This document shows positions 19,237 through 26,710 of a stretch of DNA of 27,500 nt, one piece after another. A program made the translations under genes and the position numbers. Below the pieces are notes generated by a model. It searched no databases, was not told where the DNA came from, and saw only the letters and a program-made list of their open reading frames with translations. How positions within the stretch are numbered: the first letter of the stretch is position 1; each line of letters opens with the position of its first letter. The stretch is from Prorocentrum cordatum (lineage: Eukaryota > Sar > Dinophyceae > Prorocentrales > Prorocentraceae): assembly GCA_963575745.1 (NCBI GenBank), contig CAUYUJ010007260.1, positions 1 to 27,500 on the forward strand. Direction: 5' to 3'.

Positions 19237-20211
19237 CTAAAAATGCTGTACTGGCAGCTCCCTCGTTCCAAAATCCCCGTCTTCTCGAAAGTCACCCGGG
19301 CCTGTATGGTGATCCTCTCGTTGACGAGCTGGTGAATTATGATGTGTACCTCCTGGCTCCTCCTCGTCGCCGATCTCCTCCGTAACCTTCCCGATGTCCT
19401 GGGTGTTCGTGTCGACGGCCCCGTGGTGGAGGAAAATGTCATTGGCATCCGTAGTGTCATTGACCTCAGTCATGTCCTCGGAGCCCGTACCTACGTCCAG
19501 CTGGTGGTCGAAAACGCCATCGACATCCGCAGTGTCATCGACATCTGTCTTGCACTCGGAGCCCGTACCTACGTTCAGCTGGTGGTTGAAAGTGTCATCG
19601 ACGTCCGCAGTGTCATCGACATGCTCCTCGATCTCCTGTTTGGTGTTCTTGGCCTCCGGGGCGCTGTAGATCTCCCACAGCGCTCCCTCCGGGCCATCCC
19701 ACCCGCCGTCCTCGCAGTCGTGGAAATCCACCTCGGCGTACTCTCCACAACCATGGAGTCCCAGAGCCCCTGCTCCATGGACAGCTTGATCATGAAGATC
19801 TGCTTGATGATGGGCCTGGTCATCCATGCCCTTGGAGCGCCTCTTGAGCCGGCGCTTCCACTTGTGGACCTTCTTATGGGCTGTCCGCTCCGCCAGCGGC
19901 TTGACCTTGATGTACCGCAAGCTGCCCACGAACGTGGCCCGCCTGCTCCAGGAGTGGCACGCCCCGCCCACGACCAGGGCCTCCAGCGCCATCCCGACCT
20001 TGCAGGGCACCGTGGTGACGACCACAGCGCCATCTTCTCCCCCTCCTTCTCCCTGAACTGTTTTACAGGATGCCGTGGTGAGGACCACGGCACCATCTTC
20101 TTTTAATTTAACCTTGCATGTATTTCGCTTGCTCTTCCTCACCCTGCCCAGGACCCCGAGGGCAAAGATGAACATGAAGAGCAGGCCCGCCACCACTACG
20201 CGGAAGCACAT
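19237..20211 (-). CDS. LINE 5' segment: membrane anchor and 26-residue acidic repeats
   Basis: 324 codons from ATG 20211, only 11 bases inside the element's 5' boundary, to TAG 19237-19239. ORF1 follows in the same frame after 15 codons. Residues 4-22 (RVVVAGLLFMFIFALGVLG) are a membrane helix followed by a basic RVRKSKR. Two EDGAVV(L/V)TT units lie at 38-46 and 59-67. A Lys/Arg-rich patch (KKVHKWKRRLKRRSK) follows, then an acidic part with three 26-residue (78-bp) tandem repeats based on DVDDTADVD...HQLNVGTGSE (19385-19622). Other frames briefly look more protein-like at about 19750-19830 (RPIIKQIFMIKLSMEQ) and 19260-19350 (EVHIIIHQLVNERITIQARV), so further frame changes are possible. No family recognised. 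It could be a true N-terminal extension, a 5' truncated domain, or leader sequence. Confidence 0.5.
   Translation of the reverse strand: MCFRVVVAGLLFMFIFALGVLGRVRKSKRNTCKVKLKEDGAVVLTTASCKTVQGEGGGEDGAVVVTTVPCKVGMALEALVVGGACHSWSRRATFVGSLRYIKVKPLAERTAHKKVHKWKRRLKRRSKGMDDQAHHQADLHDQAVHGAGALGLHGCGEYAEVDFHDCEDGGWDGPEGALWEIYSAPEAKNTKQEIEEHVDDTADVDDTFNHQLNVGTGSECKTDVDDTADVDGVFDHQLDVGTGSEDMTEVNDTTDANDIFLHHGAVDTNTQDIGKVTEEIGDEEEPGGTHHNSPARQREDHHTGPGDFREDGDFGTRELPVQHF
19385..19622. repeat. 78-bp tandem repeat inside the LINE 5' segment
   Basis: CGGAGCCCGTACCTACGT recurs 78 bases apart (around 19479 and 19557), with a weaker third unit to the left. The period is a multiple of three, so all frames are preserved through the repeat. 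Confidence 0.85.
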
Positions 20212-20222
20212 GCGTTGGTGGC

Positions 20223-20240
20223 TGCAGTCAGGGGGTGCTG
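20223..20240. repeat. LINE target-site duplication, 5' side of the element
   Basis: This is the second copy of the 18-base repeat found at 12046-12063. It lies 11 bases plus the element boundary upstream of the first ATG. Confidence 0.85.
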
Positions 20241-20480
20241 GTGCGACGCTCACAGCAGGCGAATCTGCATCGCCGGCCCTGCCCGGCTCACAGCCGAGGT
20301 CGTGACCAGCGGGCCGCAGCCCGTGCGCTGTCGCAGGTCCCGGGGGCGAGAGCCCAGCTGCTACCCCGCTCCACGCGCGGACTCCAGAGGACGAGGGCCG
20401 CCGGGCGCGCCGCACGTCCCGGAGTGCATCCCGAGCCAATCGCATCACGACTCCACTCTCGTCCTTCAGGGGGGGGGGGG
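20241..20480. other. Flank of the LINE, nothing recognised
   Basis: GC-rich sequence without a supported gene, ending in a run of twelve or more G just before the AC-rich element. Confidence 0.4.
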
Positions 20481-20642
20481 GGGAAAACACACACAGGCAC
20501 AAATTCATGCCGACTCCCCGGAGGGGAACACATGGGGAAAGATGAAAGTAGTAGGGGGGGGGAGGGGTGGGAGACAGAAACCCAGGAAATATGGACACAG
20601 ATGGGGGATCTCGTTCTCTGTGCGTGTATTTGTTTGTGTGTC
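20481..20642. mobile_element. AC-rich dispersed element, copy 2
   Basis: It opens GGGGAAAACACACACAGGCA and closes ATTTGTTTGTGTGTCC. ACATGGGGAAAGATGAAAG, GACAGAAACCCAGGAAATAT, GACACAGATG and TCTGTGCGTG segments match the order seen at 9518-9663. A GAG tract abuts its right end, whereas copy 1 is followed by decayed element sequence. Confidence 0.6.
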
Positions 20643-20702
20643 CGGAGGAGGAGGAGGAGGAGGAGGAGGAGGAGGAGGAGGAGGAGGAGGAGGAGGAGGA
20701 GG
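20643..20702. repeat. GAG triplet array
   Basis: About 19 uninterrupted GAG/GGA triplets. Confidence 0.97.
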
Positions 20703-21072
20703 CCTGGGCCCCTCGGGCGGGTCCCGTCCGCCCCCTTCGGGAGGCCGGCGGGCGAACACGTCCTAGTGCTTCCAGGCTCGCGCCCTCGCGCTCGGAGGCA
20801 CTTGCCAGCCTCGAGCGTACCCCTATCCCTAAGATCGACACGCCCAAAAAGCGATGACAATCTCAGGGGTGCGCCCTCAAAACACAAGGGAGTCCCTGAG
20901 ATCGGCGTCGTGACGAGGAGATGCCCAGCACAGGGGTAGGGAGATGCTCCAGGCTGGCAAGGCACGCGTGGAGGCCTTCTCCCCGCTGCTCTCCTCCCGC
21001 GGGAGGGGCCGCTCCACCCCTGCAGGGGCAAGCGCGCCCCGCCTCTCTCTGCAGGCCTGCCTCCTGCTGCTG
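20703..21072. other. GC-rich spacer, nothing recognised
   Basis: Open frames exist on the minus strand, but I see no continuation of the glycosyltransferase to the right and no other domain. It may be intron. Confidence 0.4.
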
Positions 21073-21245
21073 ACCACTTACCAAACCACCCCAACCCAAC
21101 CCGAAAACCCGAATTGGACCCGAATTTCGGGTTGGGAGGGGGTTCGGGTTCCACGTGTTTTTTCGGTGTTCCCCGACCCCCCCCCACTGGAAATGGAGGG
21201 CAAATTGAAGCCTTCGGGTTGGGTTGGGGTGGTTTGGTGAGTGGT
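21073..21245. mobile_element. CCAACCC-type MITE, copy A
   Basis: A ~173-bp element. The left end reads ACCACTTACCAAACCACCCC then AACCCAACCCGAA. The right end is the complement, TTCGGGTTGGGTTGGGGTGG then TTTGGTGAGTGGT. The inverted repeats are about 33 bp. The interior has CCCGAATTTCGGG (a small palindrome), a CATGTGTT/TTTCGGTGTTCCCCGACC segment and ACTGGAAATGGAGG. Flanks CTGCT and CTGCA suggest an approximately 5-base target duplication with one change. It lies just 3' of the GT8 exon, probably within its intron. Confidence 0.82.
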
Positions 21246-21275
21246 GAGCTGCACACTCGCCCCCCCCCCCCCCCC

Positions 21276-21386
21276 CGGGGTCCAGCGCGAACAGCTCGTC
21301 GACGGAGTCCAGCAGGAGCATGTCCGCGTCCAGGAAGACGAGGCAGTCGTAGTCCGTCATGTTCCAGATGGTCAGCTTCACTGCCT
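21276..21386 (-). CDS. Exon of a glycogenin-like (GT8) glycosyltransferase
   Basis: The minus strand encodes KLTIWNMTDYDCLVFLDADM followed by LLLDSVDELFALD. This is the donor-binding core of family 8 glycosyltransferases such as glycogenin: the helix before the strand, the hydrophobic strand, the DAD metal-binding motif and the DELF segment after it. About 35 residues are recognisable. Upstream, CGCGCCAG and GGCAG precede the first good codon and could be a splice acceptor. Downstream, similarity ends at CTGGACCCC, where a run of 16 G and then a MITE follow, consistent with an intron. No other exon of the gene is recognised in the window, so the gene is either spread over long introns or this is an isolated fragment. 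The frame is intact with no stop. Exact exon edges are uncertain. Confidence 0.72.
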
Positions 21387-21680
21387 GGCGCGGGCGGCGC
21401 TCCCCCTTCCACGCGCCGGGGCGTGCCGCAGCACGGGCGCCTCTCTGCGAGGCTTGCACTCAGAGTCGCTTGGACACGAGACGCCTACAGATGAAGCAAG
21501 ACCTCGTGCAGCACGTTACCAGCAGTATGCCAGGGGAACAATGGTTTTCGGCCTGATTGCCTACGTATTCGACAACCCAAACCAGCGGATGACAAGCTTT
21601 TCCTCCGGGCCTGAATCTACAACCACCCCGGGGGATCGAACTTCCGATGGACTGCCACGCAGTCGTCTTAGAACGGAGCG
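21387..21680. other. Probable intron or spacer 5' of the GT8 exon
   Basis: I could not find a preceding GT8 exon on the minus strand here. Bases 21570-21660 are less GC-rich, with no domain recognised. Confidence 0.35.
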
Positions 21681-21835
21681 TCTGCTTGCCCTGGTGCCTT
21701 GGGAAATCCGTTGGCCCCCACCAGACCCGACGAATGTCCGAATGCCCGATTGCCATGGTGCATCGGCGATTGTGCGGGACGCCACGGGCCCCAGCCAGCC
21801 CCGAGTGGCCACTTGCCCTGGCGCGTCGGGGCTCC
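21681..21835. repeat. ~64-bp degenerate repeat with TTGCCMTGGYGCRTCGG core
   Basis: The core motif stands at about 21686, 21750 and 21813. Related motifs recur at 26303, 26367 and 26433 with the same ~64-base spacing, and once near 23969. Sequence between cores is poorly conserved. Confidence 0.5.
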
Positions 21836-22380
21836 AGTTGACCACCACTTGCCCCGCCTGCCTCCGAATGGCCGCTTGATCGGGGCCGCCGCCGCTGCTA
21901 GGACGAGAACAATGTCACGATGCGATTGGCACAAGATGCGTTCGGGGAATTCCAGACTTTCTAGCGGCCATCGGCCACTCGAACTCGGACTTTCCAGCCA
22001 CGCGGGACGACAGGAAAACCTGGAAATCCTGGATCGCATCGTTACCAAGCCTCCTCTTGCTTCTCCGAGCTGAACGCCCCGACTCGCCCAAGAGCGGCCG
22101 CATGCCCCTGACGCATCCGAAGTCCATCCGCCGCAGCCGACCCGCACGAGCACCGAGCTGCGGCCCACCCTGGCAGGATCAGCAAGCGAATTCGGACCGG
22201 ATCGAAATGAGCGCCGTGTCAGGCTGCACCGGCACAGAGTCCAAACCGTGTCGGTTCGGCTGCGGCCGAGATTCGCGACCGTGCTGTGCAATCGCTGGGT
22301 CGCGCCCCATCGTCGGGACGTCGGCATCGCATCCGAGCGGCCTGGGCAGAATCGGCAGCGCATCGCACCGGTCGGATCGA
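21836..22380. other. Spacer, nothing recognised
   Basis: A mixed, moderately GC-rich stretch of about 540 bases. No frame shows a domain, and no repeat shared with the rest of the window was noticed. Confidence 0.45.
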
Positions 22381-22470
22381 GGTGACCCTGCCCATGGTGC
22401 GTGAGGCATCTTGCCGCCGCCGGCCCCGACCGGCCCTGAGCGGCCGCCGAGCCCGCGCGCGTCCAAGGGT

Positions 22471-22856
22471 TTGGACGCCCGGAACGGGTACGGAAAAAAT
22501 GGGTGACTACCTACCAGACCACCCCAACCCAACCCGAAGACCCGAATTTCGGGTTGGGGGGGGTACGGGTTCCATATGTATTTTCTCGATGTTCCCCGAC
22601 CCCCCCCCCCACTGGAAATGGAGGTCAATTTGAGGACTTCGGGTTGGGTTGGGGTGGTTTGGTGGGTGGTGAGTGGGTACAGTGCCCAACAACAAGTGTT
22701 GTCCCAAGCCAACGGCGGCCGCTGTTGGGCGGGCGGCCTCCTGTCTCGAATGGGCACGGGCCGCGGCGGCGCGGACAGCGAGCCCTGTGCAGAATGAACA
22801 GGAACTGCTGTTGGGCATTGTATCCATTCTTTCCGTACCCATTTCAGGCGTTTCAA
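22471..22856. mobile_element. Long-inverted-repeat element, tandem unit 1
   Basis: The left end TTGGACGCCCGGAACGGGTA and right end CCGTACCCATTTCAGGCGTT are inverted repeats. Inside them are blocks GTGGGTACAGTGCCCAACAA and its counterpart TTGGGCATTGTATCCATTCT. It is interrupted at about 22500 by a MITE. No coding capacity. Confidence 0.78.
22506..22670. mobile_element. CCAACCC-type MITE, copy B
   Basis: ACTACCTACCAGACCACCCC at the left pairs with GGGGTGGTTTGGTGGGTGGT at the right; the inverted repeats run about 34 bp to CCCGAAG/CTTCGGG. The third tandem unit (23437-23460) is an empty site in which ACGGAAACA runs directly into GTGGGTACAG. Comparison gives a TGGGT duplication flanking the element. 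Confidence 0.88.
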
Positions 22857-22947
22857 GACATGACCCTGCCCTGGTGCGTGAGGCATCTTGCCGCCGCCGG
22901 CCCCGACCGGCCCTGAGCGGCCGCCGAGCCCGCGCGCGTCCAAGGGT

Positions 22948-23332
22948 TTGGACGCCCGGAACGGGTACGGAAAAAATGGGTGACTACCTACTAGACCACC
23001 CCAACCCAACCCGAAGACCCGAATTTCGGGTTGGGGGGGGTACGGGTTCCATATGTAATTTCTCGATGTTCCCCGACCCCCCCCCACTGGGAATGGAGGT
23101 CAATTTGAGGACTTCGGGTTGGGTTGGGGTGGTTTGGTGGGTGGTGAGTGGGTACAGTGCCCAACAACAAGTGTTGTCCCAAGCCAACGGCGGCCGCTGT
23201 TGGGCGGGCGGCCTCCTGTCTCGAATGGGCACGGGCCGCGGCGGCGCGGACAGCGAGCCCTGTTCAGAATGAACAGGAACTGCTGTTGGGCATTGTATCC
23301 ATTCTTTCCGTACCCATTTCAGGCGTTTCAAG
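22948..23332. mobile_element. Long-inverted-repeat element, tandem unit 2
   Basis: Same structure as unit 1 at 22471, with only scattered base differences (for example GTGCAGAATG versus GTTCAGAATG), including the nested MITE. Confidence 0.78.
22983..23145. mobile_element. CCAACCC-type MITE, copy C
   Basis: Nearly identical to copy B at the same relative position, so it was duplicated together with its host unit and did not insert independently. Confidence 0.88.
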
Positions 23333-23421
23333 AAATGACCCTGCCCTGGTGCGTGAGGCATCTTGCCGCCGCCGGCCCCGACCGGCCCTGAGCGGCCGCC
23401 GAGCCCGCGCGCGTCCAAGGG

Positions 23422-23815
23422 TTTGGACGCCCGAAACGGGTACGGAAACAGTGGGTACAGTGCCCAACAGCAAATGCTGTCCCAAGCCAACGGCGGCCGC
23501 TGTTGGGCGGGCGGCCTCCTGTCTCGAACGGGCACGGGCCGCGGCGGCGCGGACAGCGAGTCCTGTTCAGAATGAACAGGATCCGCTGTTGAGCATTGTA
23601 CTCCAAATTTCGTAATAAAAGGGAGGGCGTCTGGACCCTCCAAGACAAGCCATTCCAGACCCCCCCCCCGTGGGCGAACCCTCCAAAACATCGCCCCCAG
23701 ACCCCCCAGGCCCTCCAAGACAGCCTGGAAGAGACCCCCCCCGAAATGAGACCCCCCTCCCTTTCTTACGAGATCTGGAGTGCCCGTTCTTTCCGTGCCC
23801 ATCTCGTTCGTGCAG
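23422..23815. mobile_element. Long-inverted-repeat element, tandem unit 3 (interrupted)
   Basis: This unit lacks the CCAACCC MITE, so the left inverted repeat is continuous: GAAACGGGTACGGAAACAGT then GGGTACAGTGCCCAACAGCA. The right half is split at GCATTGTA by the mariner-like MITE and resumes as CCCGTTCTTTCCGTGCCCAT. Both this unit's left end and the uninterrupted right ends of units 1-2 serve as empty-site references. Confidence 0.78.
23599..23782. mobile_element. Mariner-like MITE, copy 2 (inverted relative to copy 1)
   Basis: The 180-bp core 23601-23780 starts CTCCAAATTTCGTAATAAAA and ends TTACGAGATCTGGAG. The interior is the reverse complement of the copy at 11181-11359 with small differences. 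The left flank is TA; the right flank is TG, where the empty sites in units 1-2 have a single TA, so the right TA has mutated. Confidence 0.88.
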
Positions 23816-24244
23816 AGCTGGGCGCCTCCGGGTGCAGGTGTCCCCGGCCGCGCCACGTCGGGGCAGAAAAAGCTCGCGGCCCGCCCCCATGGCCCCCAGG
23901 GCGGCGGCTCGCTGGCGTGCCGAGGATGCCCGCTGCCAGGAGGGCCATCATCAAATGGTTCTCAAGGGTTGTCATGGCGCGTCGAGGATTATCAAGGGCT
24001 GTCAAGGGCTGTCAAGGCGCCGTCAGTGAGAAAAAATCAAGACAATGAAACATGAGACAAAAATTCAAGACAATGCAAAAAAATCACGCAAAACGAGCGT
24101 CATGAAAAAATCACGACTCGAGGAGGTTTGGGTCTCCAGTCCTTTCTGATTTCTGGGGGGGGTCGACGTTTCGCTTCGACCCACAAGCTGCCCCCTCCAA
24201 AACAATGATCCTGGCGAAGGGCCCGATCAGATGCAGTTGTGAGC
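23816..24244. other. Spacer with short TCAAGG and AAAATCAAGACA repeats
   Basis: Bases 23950-24020 contain several CTCAAGGGYTGTCA units. Bases 24028-24118 are A-rich with AAAATCAAGACAATG repeated about three times. No gene recognised. Confidence 0.5.
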
Positions 24245-26085
24245 ACCGTCGTTGCGGGTATCGCCTTCGGGGGATCTCCTCATGGGGCAATGGAGCATGC
24301 GAAGGGTGTGCCGATGTGGGGCGGGGCCGCCATGTGGGCGCTGCCACTGGTGCTTTAGGCGGATCGCACTACGGGGCAGCGAAAAGTGTGACGCATGCGG
24401 GCGGTGGCACAAGGGCCTTCGGTGGGGCTGCCTATGGGGCCACGAAACGTGAAAGGGGTGTGCCAAAATAGGCGCGGTGACCGCAGGCGAACGCTGGCAT
24501 TTGGGCCTTCGGTGGGGCTCCCTATGGGGCCACCGAACGAGTGAGGGGTGTGCCAAAATGGGTGCGGTGGCCGCATGCGAACGCTGGCGTTTGGGCCTTC
24601 GGTGGGGCTCCCTATGGTGTCACGACGCGTGTGAGGGGTGTGCCAAAATAGGTGCGGTGACCGCATGCGAACGCTGGCATTTGGGCCTTCGGTGGGGCTC
24701 CATATGGGGCAACGAAGCTTTTGAGGGGTGTGCCAAAATGGGTGCGGTGACCGCATGCGAACGCTGGCATTTGGGCCTTCGGTAGGGCTGCCCATGGGGC
24801 CACAAAACGTGAAAGGGGTGTGCCAAAATGGGTGTGGTGACCGCGTGCGAGCGCTGGCATTTGGGCCTTCGGGGGGGCTGCCTATGGGGACACGAAGCGT
24901 GTGAGGGGTATGCATGGGTGCGGTGACCGCATGCGAAAGCTGGCATTCGGACCTTCGGTGGGGCTGCCTATGCGGCCACGAAACGTGTGAGGGGTGTGCC
25001 ACACTGGGTGCGGTGACCGCATGCGAACGATGGCATTTGGGCCTTCGGTGGGGCCGCCTATGCGGCCACGAAGCGTGTGAGGGGTGTGCCACACTGGGTG
25101 CGGTGACCGCATGCGAACGCTGGCATTTGGGCCTTCGGTTGAGCTCCTGGTGGGGCCACGAAACGTGTGAGGGGTGTGCCAAAATAGGTGCGGTGACCGC
25201 ATGCGAAAGCTGGCATTTGGGCCTTCGGTGGGGCTCCCTATGGGGCCACGAAACGTGTGAAGGGTGTGCCAAAATGGGCGCGGTGACCGCAGGCGAACGC
25301 TAGCATTTTGGCCTCGGTATGGCTGCTTGTGGGGCCACGAAACGTGTCAGGGGTGTGCCAATTTGGGTGCGGTGACCGCATGCGAAAGCTGGCATTCGGA
25401 CCTTCGGTGGGGCTGCCTATGCGGCCACGAAACGTGTGAGGGGTGTGCCACACTGGGTGCGGTGACCGCATGCGAACGCTGGCATTCGGGCCTTCGGTAG
25501 AGCTCCTGATGGGGCCACGAAGCGTGTGAGAGGTGTGCCAAAATGGGTGTGGTGATCGCTTGCGAGCGCTGTCATTTGGGCCTGTGGTGGGGCTCCCTAT
25601 GGGGCCACGAAACGTGTGAGGGGAGTTCCAAAATGGGTGCGGTGACCGCATGCGAGCGCTGGCATTTGGGCCTTCGGTGGGGCTGCCTATGCGGCCACGA
25701 AGCGTGTGAAGGGTGTGCCAAAATTGGTGTGGTGACCGCATGCGAACGATGGCATTTGGGCCTTCGGTGGAGCTCCTGGTGGGGCCACTGAACGTGTGAG
25801 GGGTGTGCCACACTGGGTGCGGTGACCGCATGCGAGCGCTGGCATTTGGGCCTTCGGTGGGGCCGCCTATGCGGCCACGAAACGTGTGATGGGTGTGCCA
25901 CACTGGGTGCGGTGACCGCATGCGAACACTGGCATTTGGGCCTTCGGTAGAGCTCCTGATGGGGCCACGAAGCGTGTGAGAGGTGTGCCAAAATGAGTGC
26001 GGTGACCGCGTGCGAACGCTGGCAAGTGGGCCTTCGGTGGGGCTGCCGATGGGGCCACGAAGCGTGTGAGGGGTGTGCCAAAGTG
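24245..26085. repeat. 90-bp tandem array, copy B (18 regular units plus 2-3 degenerate)
   Basis: Counting the GTGACCGCATGCGAACGC segment, units start at 24477, 24567, 24657, 24747, 24837, 24923, 25013 and so on to 26002. The period is 90 with only two exceptions (86 and 89). Each unit reads TGGCATTTGGGCCTTCGGTG, GGGCTCCCTATGGGGCCACG, AAACGTGTGAGGGGTGTGCC, AAAATGGGTGCG. The first two or three units (24245-24476) are degenerate and resemble copy A (CTGCCACTGGTGCTT). Because the period is 30 codons, several frames stay open on both strands. One plus-strand frame repeats GHETCEGCAKMGAVTACERW, but I do not call it a gene. Confidence 0.97.
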
Positions 26086-26087
26086 AG

Positions 26088-26285
26088 AGGGGTGACGGGA
26101 GGAGGGAGGAGGGAGGGGGAGGAGGGGGAGAGGAGAGGGGGAGGGAGGAGGAGGGAGGGGGAGGAGGGAGGAGGAGGGAGGAGGGAGGGGGAGGAGGGGG
26201 AGAGGAGAGGGGAGGGGGGGGCGCGGGGGCCGTCCCTTCAGGACGGGGGCCCGGCGCCGCGGGGTGGTTGGGAAAAATCGGGATG
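26088..26285. repeat. GAGG tract and tail of the composite repeat
   Basis: A purine tract of GGGAGGA/GAGG units (26098-26220) is followed by CCGTCCCTTCAGGACGGG, itself a palindrome-like segment, then GGTTGGGAAAAATC. The order and tail match 6840-7020. Confidence 0.85.
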
Positions 26286-26289
26286 AGCC

Positions 26290-26475
26290 CTGAGTTGGCC
26301 GCTGGCCCTGGTGCCTCGGAGATTCGGCCAACCTCTGGCAGCCCTAGCTGGGCCCCGAGCTGTCGTCTGCCACGGGGCGTCGGGAATGCCGCTGGCCGCC
26401 GCAACGACACCCGATGGGCCCTGGGCGACCGCGCGCCCTGGCGCGTCGAGAATTCCATGTTCCACGGCTGGCCCG
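26290..26475. repeat. ~65-bp degenerate repeat, second block
   Basis: Three units with CTGGCCCTGGTGCCTCGG, CTGCCACGGGGCGTCGG and GCGCCCTGGCGCGTCGAG cores near 26303, 26367 and 26433. It is related to the block at 21681-21835. Confidence 0.5.
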
Positions 26476-26489
26476 GACTGGCCTAGAAT

Positions 26490-26710
26490 GACCCTTTGCT
26501 CTTTCTTCCGGCTGTCTCCATGCACCCCCCAGCTTCTATTTTTCAACTTGCTTCCATGTGCGCCCGTTTTCGTCAGCCAGTCCTGACCTGCTTCCAGATG
26601 CGTCCACATGCTGACACTGCTTCCGATCGCTCGTACTTGGCCCCTGCTTCCATCTGCTCCCATTTGCTCCTACTTGCTCCGACTTGCTGCCACCTGTTTC
26701 ATGATACCTC
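26490..26710. repeat. Degenerate CTGCTTCCATNTGC-type short repeats
   Basis: Variants of CTTGCTTCCATCTGC recur every 12-30 bases (for example near 26550, 26588, 26648 and 26670). Too diverged for a clean period. Confidence 0.5.

Larger units (their letters stand above)
12064..20222 (-). mobile_element. Nearly complete APE-type LINE with OTU protease domain
   Basis: An 8,159-bp element read on the minus strand, bounded by an 18-bp perfect direct repeat. The order of encoded parts is: 5' segment with a membrane helix and 26-residue repeats; ORF1-like RNA-binding region; OTU cysteine protease; two zinc fingers; EEP endonuclease; reverse transcriptase; C-terminal zinc-knuckle-like tail. The 5' leader before the first ATG is only 11 bases and the 3' region after the last stop is 74 bases with no poly-A, ending ATCAACAGGTG. 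Two in-frame stops (TAG at 19237, TGA at 15806) and two frame changes (near 17720 and 15300) separate the coding segments. All three changes downstream of 19239 interrupt otherwise continuous homology. Whether the 5' end is complete or truncated cannot be told from one copy. Confidence 0.88.
22381..23600. repeat. Three-copy ~476-bp tandem duplication
   Basis: Units begin near 22381, 22858 and 23333. Each starts with a ~90-base GC-rich segment (TGGTGCGTGAGGCATCTTGC, then CGGCCCCGACCGGCCCTGAG) followed by the long-inverted-repeat element. The first two copies carry a CCAACCC-type MITE and differ at few positions; the third lacks that MITE and is instead interrupted further right by a mariner-like MITE. 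The near-identity of units 1 and 2 indicates recent unequal exchange. Confidence 0.92.

Noticed and set aside
19339-20106. Plus-strand frame with repeated VxLGARTYVQLVVE peptides
   Set aside because: It is the antisense of the 78-bp repeat inside the LINE; frame preservation follows from the period being a multiple of three.
20288-21412. Reading the 374-residue minus-strand frame as a gene
   Set aside because: It crosses a MITE and a GAG array and is out of frame with the GT8 exon; only the exon in the neighbouring frame has homology.
24245-26085. Possible CRISPR-like array because of regular repeats
   Set aside because: Whole 90-bp units are conserved end to end; there are no unique spacers and the genome appears eukaryotic.
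24355-26458. Minus-strand repeat proteins (HPSHVSWPHREPHRRPKC-like and WHTPHTFRGPIG-like)
   Set aside because: The 90-bp period keeps multiple frames open at once, and the homologous array at 6030-6835 has indels that destroy all of them.
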